NCBI GenBank assembly: GCA_036785705.1
Contig: JAWUZG010000070.1
Coordinates: 1,437,001-1,501,000 of the forward strand
Length of the DNA stretch: 64,000 nt
Source: Acanthornis magna
Lineage: Eukaryota > Chordata > Aves > Passeriformes > Acanthizidae
Reading direction: 5' to 3'
Under the pieces are notes generated by a model. It was not told where the DNA came from. It searched no databases and was given only the letters and a program-made list of their open reading frames with translations. Below are positions 25,501 through 43,175 of the stretch, one piece after another. The position numbers and the translations under genes were made by a program. The stretch's first letter is position 1. Every line of letters starts with the position of its first letter.

Positions 25501-28500
25501 TTCCTCCTGAAAGTTCCAGTTTGCTCAGGACAATGCTGTCTCTCCTTATTCTTAAAATATATATTATTTATATCTTTATAGAAAGTGTGTTTTCAAAACC
25601 ATCTCTGCTAACAGAACTACCGGAATGGAACCATTACCATCACTGCAGTCTAACTCTCATTTTTTTTCCCCTCAGTTGTTTTCATCCCTTGTTTTTCCCT
25701 TACTTCATTTTGTTTAATATTCACGGTGGGAGAGCAGAGGGAAGGAGAGATCCTCAATCTCAGAGTCTTACCTGTGACTGCTTCCTGGGCTTTCCCCCTG
25801 TTAAAATACATAAAAAAGAAAAGTCTGATTTTTGTAGACAGAGCACTTCCATAACGTCCCTTAACAAAGCAACTCAGGTCCCTTTCTGTTCTCAGATTGA
25901 GGGCACTTGCTGAATCTTACATAAGAGTTATACCAGGAGCAAATTCTCCTTCAAGTCTTCCCAGACACATTTTTTCCCCTGCCTCTTCTTTTCATTTCTT
26001 TTTGCCTTCCCAAAATCCATAGTGCCCCCTTCCTTACTGGGTTACTTCCCATACTCCCCCAAAATAATCTCTTCTCTTAGATCTTCATCCAAAGTGTTAA
26101 ACTCTCCTTCCTAGAGCAAGGAAAACTGAAAGTAAAAAAAAAAAACAAAAACCTTAAAGAAGGAGAAAGGCTCAGATCTTGGAACCATTTTTAAGGACTG
26201 TACAAGCAGGTCTCACATGATGCCCCAGGTACTCACCTCATCACTTTCCACCAGGTTCTCGAACTGCAGAGAAGAAGAGGTAAATAATTTTTTACAATTC
26301 AATATAACAAGTCACTAAAGACATACAGCAAATATGATTACGTATTTTATGTGTCTTGTAAAAAACACTACTCCAATTTTAGCAGTATCAGTATTTATGA
26401 AAGCCCTTACTTCCAGAGGAACTATTACTTTTAGAGTGGGGCCTATCTTCTTACCCATGTTTCTTGTCTCACACATTACATTCTCCTAAAAGGGGACGAG
26501 TCCAAATTAAAAAACAAAGCATTCTAAACTGCACAAGCTCACCCAGCAGAAGTTCACCTGTCACAGAAAAAAAGAAGTAAACAGAAATTCTCTGTACTGT
26601 TTTCAGTACAGCAATCTTAAATCTAGTCAGTCCATCAGACAGACAGAGGTCAGCACCTACAGCAAGACTTCTTATGCTAACAATTTGGGAGAGCAATACC
26701 TCCTTTACCCTGTCATATTTCTGTGGCAGGAGCACTCTCACAACTTGAAGTTCTGCACCAAAACAGATCTCCCCCACCGTATACATGTGACCCTTTTTCT
26801 GACAGCTGAAGCATTAACTACAATAATTAATGTTATCCTCAGTAATGGGGGCAATCTGGCTGGCCTAGGACTTCAGGCCACAAGAACACTCAGGGAAAGT
26901 AAACCAGGTTTTTCCTGGTTAACCTTACACTACCCTTGGCAAAAAGGGGCTATATTTGGAGGCTGGAAAGGACCTCTACTCTAGGGGTACATTTAGAGTC
27001 TAAAGTAGACTCTAAATGCAACAAACTATAAGGTAACCCCATCAGATTCTTTTTGCACAATCTGATTCCTGATCCAGCAATCAAGAACTAAATGCTCTGC
27101 ACTTATACAAGCAGCAAAACCCCAACACAGCAGAGAGGAGATGCAACAAGCAGCCTGGGGAATGCTCTGGTGATGGGCATCAGACTACCACAAATACTTC
27201 TTTCCAAAAGACACATTAATGTTCTGAGGTGCAGTAAGAATTACTCTCTTTCCAATTAGTGCAGCATCAATTTGGGCTGGAATAATCCAGAATATTTCAG
27301 TGTTCATAAACTGCAAAAAGTGTTAAAGGCATTGCTAGGATTCAGCTTTTCACACTTTTTCATATATCACTCAGATATAAGCACTCACCTCTATAGTAAA
27401 GTGTTCTCCTGTTGAACATGTTCTAAAATACTTGGATCTGGAAAAATAAGTTTACAGTTACACTACAGAAGAGTCTTCATTACACAGCAGGAGGTAAATG
27501 AACCCAAGAATTTAAAATAGATTTTAAAATACATTAAGTAAACATAAAATAACCATAAAATCTTCATGTATTAAACACATTGACTTATTAACCTGAGCCC
27601 TGCATGGCTACTACAGCAGGAAGAGGCAAAAGCATGTAAATATCTTCTGTAGAACGGGGGAAAAAAATAAAACCCTTGTGAGATTAAATAATTTGTCAGG
27701 ATGCTGGACTTCGCATTTTCAGACTATTAGCATGTTCTGCAATCCCTTTAATACATTTTTCCTGGAAACAAAAACATTGTTCTAGGCAATTTCTGAAAAT
27801 GCTGTTGCTCATCATGGCACTTAACTCTTTCCTGGCATCTTGTGCAATACCAGCGTTAAACAATACATTTTATTTTAACAGCTTGGCACTTCTAGAAGGC
27901 TGAGCCTCAGAGAAAAACATCCAATAAGAGGTCAAGACAATACTTCTAAACTACCTAAAAAAAAAAAATAAAAAAATCACGGTCTAATCTTATACATGGA
28001 ATTGTTTTTTTCTCTCAATTCTTTAATCAGAATTCTTCCTGTTTTATTTTAATGCTTTTATAGAGGACAGTTAGCCCTGTCCTTTACAAAACCCAGTACA
28101 GTATTAAGTTACCTGAACACATTTTTACCTAGCCAAGGAGGTTTGGCCACCATCCAGAAGAACATTCTAATGTAAACACTCTTTAGTACAACATCCATTT
28201 CATCGAACTGTTTCAAAAACCAGGGTCTCCAGTTGCAAGTGCTGACTGGTACAAGGAATAAAACCCAGGGCCTCAGGGATTTCTCTACTTGCACAAAAGA
28301 TCGTTCAGCACTTGCAACCAACACCTACTTTGACAATAATAAAAGCAACACACCAGCCAAAGCCTGAATTATTTTAACCGTGTCGTATTTCATCTCTATC
28401 TCATTTTTCCCTGGAAGCCAGTTTAGGGAACGTCTCCCCTGGCAACTTGTTGCACAACCCACTGGTTCCTTGTTGCACAACCTTTCCTGCCACTGAAGAA

Positions 28501-30811
28501 CCGTTTCCAGTGGATTCACTGCTGTGAAACCAGAGGGGAAAGGCCACCTGAACTCATGCACTACACGGCAAGGATAATTGGGACATTGGCATGAACACTT
28601 AGAGCAATTTCACTGCTACCCTTCTCTCTAATTTGGTGTGTAGGAGCCGATGCCATTAAGAATCTAATTGAATAACACTGTAACAGGAAATTGTTCCAGG
28701 ACTATCCATGCTGTTAACAGTAATTCCAGTTTGCTGCACCAGGCTTTTGATAAATGATTTCCAACTTCCCAAAAACTCGAGCTGCGGTCAGCTTAGTTGC
28801 AAGAATTGAACGGTGAACTAAATGCAGTGCAATCTCCCTAAGTGTAATTACAAACAGCCCAACAGCAATGGCAGCTCTAGGAAGCAAGAGCAGCTCTTTC
28901 AGCTGCTTGCTGAACAGGGACTCAGTCCGAGAAAACCTAAATCTGTGCCAGAGTTTGAGCCCATAAAGCCCAGAACTATGGAAGGTTGAGGTCATTAGGG
29001 ACACAAACAGAAGACCCATCAGCTTCACCCCTATACAAAACTTCAAGTGAAGTGTCAGCAACCTATTAAAATGCTTACACCTTTTATTATTCTCCTTTCA
29101 GCTCTACTGTTCCATTATTTTCTAAAACAGACTTGAGAATCTTTTTGGTTGGACAGCTACTAGAGAAAACAATTCAGCTGACAATTCACAGGACCTATAA
29201 AGACTGTCAGATTAATCTTCCAAGATCTGAAGCTATTAAAGAGACCAACTTTACCCACATATATGTACATACGTACTCCATACATATATATTTATTAAGC
29301 ACAATTCCAAGCAAAGGCAACTTATAATCTTGCAGGATATTAAAACACTTATTAAAAAACTCTATACTTAGTTCTTTAATTAGAAGTTTATTTCTTACAG
29401 TCAAATCTTGGAGCACCTAAAAATAATGAAGCTGGGGTGGGGGGAGGATCTGAGTGATTAAAATAATCATTAAGTTTATAAGCTACATTATTACATTATG
29501 GTGTTGGAAGGTGAATAACCACAAAGGCTCAACGCTCTGATACTGCTCTGTAAACTACCACCACCACCACACCCGGAAAACAAATCTGGTCTGAAACACA
29601 GGCCAGCAGTTCTCTGTACATTTTATATTCCTAAGACTTTCACCACTGGTTGTGCAACACCTGAACAATTAAACAATACAACAGCAGGCAGTAAGATTTA
29701 TTTCACTGGCAAGGACAGCCTGATATTGAACTATCACATGCAGGGATTGTCACTACCCTGCCTGCTAATAAAAAGGTATTGGCCTGTGAGAGGAGACTCA
29801 GCAAAACACACGTGGAGGAAGAGCCTTTCAAGTATTGACTGCTTTTCTCAGGGCACAATGAACTGATACTTCAGTGCCAGCTGTCAAGGCATTGGAATTG
29901 TTCTCATCCCCTCTGGTGGAGGACTAAAAATACAAGCAGGTATCCTCTACAGGCACTGCCCTGGTTTCTCACCCATTTCTCTGAGAAGGCCTTTCAGAAG
30001 GTGAGACTTGCCTGCCAGAGCTGATGCGAGGCAAGAGGCCACGAGTTTGCATCATGTAAAATGCTCAGCATATCGGATGAGAACGATTTCTATCCTAATA
30101 CATCAAAAGTAAGTGTTATGTAGGTCTCCAATATCGGTCAGTATGTGGAAAAAACCCCAAGCATTTCCTGTTTGCACAGTGCTTTTCCACGAACTGCTTG
30201 TTGTAGAATGAAACAGGTTGTTACACGTTTCCAAGAGATAAGAATTCGTCTGAACCATTCTGCAATAAGATATGAGTTCATCTGAACCATTCTGCTCCTG
30301 ATTTATCCCAACAGCGTCTCAGCCTCTGACTCACAGAGAAGACGAGATCACATTGCAGAAAACCGGGTGTTTTTCCATCTTTTGCACAAGCACGGCCGCC
30401 TGCACACGTTTTGGCAACTGACCTGAAAAACCTCTCTGAGCATCCCCTGCCGGAAAAACACCAGCGCGGGCAGGGGTAAGGAGACAGTGACCCTGGAAGT
30501 GCATCGGCCCCGGACCGCACACACCGCACGGAGCCCGGCGGGCTCCCGGCAGCTCCATCCGCTCGGGATGCTGGGGCTCCCGAAGGGAACGGGCCCCGGG
30601 AGCACCCAGACCCCGCATCCCTGCCCACCCTGCCAGCCCCTCCTGCCCCACGGGGACCCGGGAAGGCGGAGCCGGCGGCCCCGGCACCTCCCCGCCCCGG
30701 GGAGGGGAAAGGGGCAGCCGCGGCTCCTGCTCACCCTCCGCCGCGCTGGATCCGGCCGGGATCCCTCCGGAAGAACAGCCCGCAGCACCACTGCGCCCAG
30801 CAGTTCCCCAT
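19562..30811 (-). CDS. AP1AR: AP1AR (gadkin), AP-1 associated regulatory protein, 10 coding exons
   Basis: AP1AR is a palmitoylated TGN/endosome protein that binds AP-1 and kinesin-1 and sequesters Arp2/3. Coding exons (minus): 30735-30811, 27389-27437, 26237-26263, 25772-25797, 25275-25371, 24465-24563, 22568-22629, 21592-21665, 20725-20853 and 19562-19827. All junctions are GT/AG with matching phase; the 906 nt give 301 aa plus stop, against about 302 aa in human. The N-terminus MGNCWAQWCCG has a Gly2/Cys cluster suited to lipid anchoring. SKYFRTCS (27-34), FENLVESDE (43-51) and RPLTEEEIADL (60-70) match human closely. A charged coiled coil spans about 61-140. Two acidic-tryptophan motifs, LEWEDEE (W209) and LEWENDF (W259), resemble Arp2/3- and adaptor-binding acidic motifs. 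Residues about 130-165 are the most divergent. Start choice: the only ATG giving MGNC. Confidence 0.97.
22200..22265. repeat. AT-rich AAAT-type simple repeat in AP1AR intron
   Basis: A run of degenerate AAATA/TAAA units (ATTAAATAAATA and similar) lies just downstream of AP1AR coding exon 7. It is a low-complexity tract with no other function visible. Confidence 0.6.
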
Positions 30812-31110
30812 CGCATCCTGCTGGGAACAGCTCCTCCTCCCTCCCGGCGGGCTCAGGCCGCCCCGGCCGTCGGGAGGGGCGGCCGCGGACCCCCGGGAAC
30901 AAAGGGCCGGCACAGCCTCATGGCTGCGCAGGGGCGGGCGATGCTCGCCCCGAACGCCGGCACCGCCCCCGCCCCCGGCATCATCGGCGACATCGGCCCG
31001 CCCCTCGCCGGGACCGTCCCAGCCGGGCCAAACCCCGCCCCAACCTGGCTTTCCCCGTGGCCCTGCGAGGTGCCGTCGTCTCACGGTAGCACGCGTTTGA
31101 AAGGGGGAAA
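30440..31110 (-). promoter_or_regulatory. AP1AR: AP1AR CpG-island promoter and 5' UTR
   Basis: Very GC- and CpG-rich sequence surrounds the AP1AR initiation codon at 30811, with AT-rich sequence on both sides. This is the usual form of a housekeeping vertebrate promoter. Long open frames on both strands here (up to 200 aa) arise from the low stop-codon density of GC-rich DNA and are not genes. Confidence 0.75.
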
Positions 31111-31362
31111 GGATTCCAGCGTTCCCGTGGTCTGGATGAAAAAGCATCGCCAGTGATCGAGTTTTGGAGAGGAATCCCTGTTATTATGGGGGGGGAAGGG
31201 TTTCTCCCCCAGTTGTCAAGGGGACTGATCAGTGCCATGGCAGTGCCAGCAGGCTCCTCGACATAGGTGGGACGCAGGCACTGTGTGGTTTAGTGGTTTA
31301 GTGAGGTTCCTCACTCATTCCTCAGTCTCGCTGGCTTTAAATCACAGCGCCACACTGGCACA

Positions 31363-31650
31363 CGGAATCACGGAATCTCAGAATGGTTTGGGTTGGAAGG
31401 GACCCCAAAGCCCATCTCGTTCCAACCCCCTGCCGTGGGCAAGGACACCTTCCACTATCCCAGGTTGCTCCAAGCCCCAGCCAACCTGGCCTTGGACATG
31501 TTCAGGGACGGGGCAGCCACAGCTTCTTTGGGTAACCAGGGCCTCACCACCTTCACAGGGAGGATTTTTTGTTCCTAATATGCAATTTAATATGCAATCT
31601 ACTTGCTTTCAGTTTTAATCCATTCCCCCTTGTCCATGGTACGTTAATGG
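31363..31650 (-). mobile_element. CR1 LINE fragment, 3' end at 31363
   Basis: The plus strand shows the reverse complement of a bird CR1 3' end: a remnant of the terminal octamers (CACGGAATCACGGAATC), then the characteristic GGTTTGGGTTGGAAGGGACC and a segment ending near CCATTCCCCCTTGTCC. The element is 5'-truncated, as most CR1 copies are. It lies in the 2.1-kb space between the divergent AP1AR and CDKL2 start codons. Confidence 0.93.
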
Positions 31651-39910
<8,260 letters not shown>

Positions 39911-41590
39911 CCTTGGGGAAATGGGCACACCTGCCTGTAAAAGGTGGGCTTTCATTTATGCTGTGTAGCCTGCTGGGGGCTTTCATGTTTTGCTGGGTAG
40001 CCATCCAAATGGATAGTTTCATGAACACTTACCTAGGGATGGGAAGGACTGTAGGAAAATTCTTTTGTACTTCACATTCTTGATCAGTACACGCAGCTAT
40101 GGCAGACTTCTTACGGAGGGCAGTGCACAGCTTGCTGTGCCTGGTAAAGAATTTTCCTGAGCTGAGGTGCTGGGCACTGGGGTTGGAAATGAAGCAGCTC
40201 ACGAACTTGGGGGGTTGAGCAAGCTGCTAGAACAACAAAGAAAGGGGAAACTGGCTGCCTGCATGTGAGGAGGGGAAAAAACAGCTCAAGTTGTCTAATC
40301 GGTAAAGCACAGAGGTGTAAGTGCACAGCTTCAGCAAGGTAAGGATGTGTAACACATCAAAATAAAGGAAGCCTTTCATCAGGGAGCACCTCTGTGGTTT
40401 TTTTAGTCTGTCTGGAACGTCATTTTCCTTTTTTCCTCTCGATGCAGGTGACTGAACAGTGGGAACAATCCATCTGAATTTCCAGGGGCAAAAGCTGCCA
40501 GGTCTCTGCAGGGGAGAGGATGCCTTACTCCTGTTGGAGCAGCAGACTGCCACGGAAGTGGCTCGGTTCCAGGCCAAGGATGGAGCTCGCACTGCCATTG
40601 CTGCTGGATTTCTTGCATGCAAAAAGCCCCTGGAATGTTGACTTTCTGGCTTAGGGGCCAGGTCTTATCTGAGAAGAGTAGTGGTTATTGGTGCAGGACA
40701 AGGGCAGGAGCTGGTTTGGAGGACTCTGAAGGAAGCTGGGCTTTCTTTTGTCCACCTACTGCCCACGTGAGGGGTTTCTTTTTAAATGAATAGTGACGAG
40801 AGCAGCTGCCAAAATTCTCATATTTTGGAGGGCTGCCTGACCTGGATTGAAAAGCACTTTTGCCTTGACAGTGAAGAAAATGTTTGTGCAAGAAATACGA
40901 TGTTTAAATGTGCAAATCTTCAGCTGTTCCTTCCAAACCCTTGCTAATGCACTTGTCACTTTGTTTCAGGTTCCTTTTCCCTTTACATTTTTGACCCCAT
41001 GTTTGGGCAGTTGTCTTTGGGGTGTTTAACTGGCTCTGTTTTCTGGCTGCTGTTAATGGTGAAGGAAGGAATATCCCTGTGGAATACTGAGCTGTGACGC
41101 AGGTGACACGTGGAATGGCTCAGCAACTCAGGTCATCATTTCTTTAGGTTCCTTGGGAGAATGGGACAGTAAAACTCGACTGTTTGGAAACACTTCTTGC
41201 TTGTTTGTCTGTGGTCAGTTATGTGCTGTCCCTGCATTGCTCACAACTGTTTTCCATCACCTGTCACAACTCACACGGTGTCATTAACTTTGGAACTCAT
41301 TTTTCCACAAAATAAAATAAAGCCTTTCCCATCTATGGATCAGAATATGGTCTGAACTCAGTGTATTTAGGGATTTGTCTCTATGCTGTGTCTTGACATG
41401 TACATTTCATTTGTAAATAAAAAGATCTTCCAGTTCCAGGCCTGGCTGTCCCCATAGTGGATGCTCCCACTTGGCCACAGCAGTCAGTCAGTTAGCCGTG
41501 GGCAAATGCAGAGGGAAAAAGAAGATTTGGGGAAGGAAGAGTGGGGGGTTTGGGGGGAAAGTTGGATGTAGAGGGGATAGAAAGAAAGGT
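39911..41590 (+). other. CDKL2 3' UTR and downstream sequence
   Basis: No coding exon is recognised between the CDKL2 stop and the CR1 cluster. Several short frames are present but none resembles THAP6 or ODAPH, the genes found between CDKL2 and RCHY1 in human. Most of this stretch is probably CDKL2 3' UTR, judging by the late polyadenylation signals. Confidence 0.5.
41311..41421 (+). terminator. CDKL2: Candidate CDKL2 polyadenylation signals
   Basis: AATAAA occurs at 41311-41316, within an overlapping AATAAAATAAA, and again at 41416-41421. A 3' end here would give a 3' UTR of about 1.4-1.5 kb. Which signal is used cannot be decided from sequence. Confidence 0.5.
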
Positions 41591-41599
41591 TTAAGGGGA

Positions 41600-42534
41600 A
41601 GGTTTTTCATGGGGAAGAGTGTGGCCAGCAGGTCCAGGGAGGTGATCCTCTACTTGGCCCTAGGGAGGCCACAGCTGGAGTGCTGTGTTCAGTTCTGGGC
41701 TCCACAGCTCAAGAAGGACAAGGAAGACAAGACCAGGGGAGAGGGTCTAGCAGAGGCCACAAAGGTGAGAAGGGGTCTGCAGCATCTCTCTTTTGAGGAG
41801 AGACTGGGGGAGCTGGGCCTGCTCAGTCTACAGAAGTCTGAGGGAATCTCATCAATCCATACAGATATCTCCAAGGTGGGTGGCAAGAGGCTGGAGCCAG
41901 ATTTTTGGTGTGTCCAGCGACAGGACGAGGAGCAATGGCCAGAAACTAAAACACAAGAAGTTCCACCTCAACATGAGGAAGAATCACAGAAGATGCTGAG
42001 TTGGAAGTGACCCACAGGGATCATCAAGTTCAACTCCTGGCTCTGCACAGGATGCCCCAATAATCCCACCCCGTGCCTGAGAGCATCTTCCAAACACTGC
42101 TTGAGCTCTGTCAGGATTGGTGCTGTGACCACTGTCTGGGGAGCCTGTTCAGTGCCTGACCATGCTCTGGATGAAGAACTTTTCCCAATATCCAACCTAA
42201 CCCTCCCTGGCACAGCTCCAGCTGCTCTCTCAGGTCCTGTCACTGCCACCAACGAGCTGAGATCGGTGCTGCTCCTCTGCTTCCCCTCATGACGAAGTTG
42301 TACCCAGTCTCGAGGTCTTCGCTGAGTCTCCTCCAGAGCTTCTTTCCATGGAGGGTGGCAGAGCACTGGAACAGGCTCCCCAAGGCAGTGCTCACAGCTC
42401 CAAGCCTGCCAGAGCTCAAGGACCGTCTGGCACACGGTGGGATTGGTGGGCTGTCCTGTGCAGGGCCAGGAGTTGGACTCGATGATCCGTTATGGGTCCC
42501 TTTCAGCTCGGGATATTCTGTGATTCTGTGATTC
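41600..42534 (+). mobile_element. CR1 copy, interrupted by a second CR1
   Basis: Sense-orientation CR1 from about 41600 (GTGGCCAGCAGGTCCAGGGA) through CCACCTCAACATGAGGAAGA near 41981. It breaks, then resumes at about 42345 with CTTCTTTCCATGGAGGGTGG. It ends in two perfect terminal octamers, ATTCTGTG, at 42515-42522 and 42523-42530. In CR1 the sequence AGGAAGAACTTCTTT is normally continuous, so the intervening 360 bases are a later insertion. Confidence 0.93.
41982..42344 (-). mobile_element. CR1 nested in opposite orientation inside another CR1
   Basis: The plus strand reads as reverse-complement CR1: TCACAGAAGATGCTGAGTTGG, GGGATCATCAAGTTCAACTCC and later CCCAATATCCAACCTAACCC. Its 3' end faces left at about 41982. 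It splits the host CR1 within AGGAAGA/CTTCTTT, so it is the younger of the two. The exact right-hand limit is uncertain by about 30 bases. Confidence 0.9.
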
Positions 42535-42670
42535 GTCGTGGGGTGTCCCTCTCTGGAGACAATTCCCAACCCGGCAGGACGCGTTCCTGTGTCACCTGCT
42601 CTAGCTGACCCCGCCTTGGCAGGGAGGTTGGACTGGGTGACCTCCGGAGCTCCCTTCCAACCCGAACCGC
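42535..42670 (+). mobile_element. Third CR1 fragment, abutting the RCHY1 promoter
   Basis: The stretch contains CTCTCTGGAGACAATTCCCA, GACGCGTTCCTGTGTCACCT and GGTTGGACTGGGTGACCTC, all typical of the CR1 3' region in sense orientation. It starts directly after the octamers of the preceding copy and ends about 125 bases before the RCHY1 start codon. Confidence 0.88.
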
Positions 42671-42679
42671 CCTTCAGCG

Positions 42680-43175
42680 GGACGGAGAACACAAAGGTTT
42701 AAGACGGGCGGAAGCTATTTTGGAAACTCCGAAATCTCCGGAACCGGTTGTGAGGCAGCGGAAGCGGCGGAGCGGGGCCGGGCGGCGGCGGAGGCCATGG
42801 CCATGGCGGGGGGAGCGGAGGGACGCGAGCCGGGATGCGAGCCGGGACGCGAGCAGGGATGCGAGCACTACCGGCGCGGCTGCCGGCTGCGGGTGAGTGA
42901 GGGGGGATGGTCGCCGATCCGTGCCCCGACCCTCGCCCCGACCCTTGCCCCGATCCATGCCCTGTCCTTGCGTCCCCAGGCGCCGTGCTGCGGGAAGCTG
43001 TACCCGTGCCGGCTGTGCCACGATGGCGCCGAGGAGCACCAGCTGGACCGGTTCCGAGTGTCCGAGGTGCAGTGCATCCGCTGCCGCCTCCTGCAGAAGG
43101 TGGGTCCGGCCAGCGGGGCGCGGAGGGCACGGGAAGGGTCAGGTTGGGAGGGACCTCCCAGCTCCGGCCGGATTG
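42680..43175 (+). promoter_or_regulatory. RCHY1: RCHY1 CpG island
   Basis: GC- and CpG-rich sequence spans the RCHY1 start, intron 1 (only 87 bases) and exon 2. The promoter lies immediately downstream of a CR1 cluster, leaving very little single-copy sequence for upstream elements. In human the matching promoter is shared with THAP6; no divergent gene is visible here. Confidence 0.7.

Noticed and set aside
41471..42010. 179-aa open frame upstream of RCHY1
   Set aside because: Most of it is translated CR1 retrotransposon sequence, not a host gene or THAP6.
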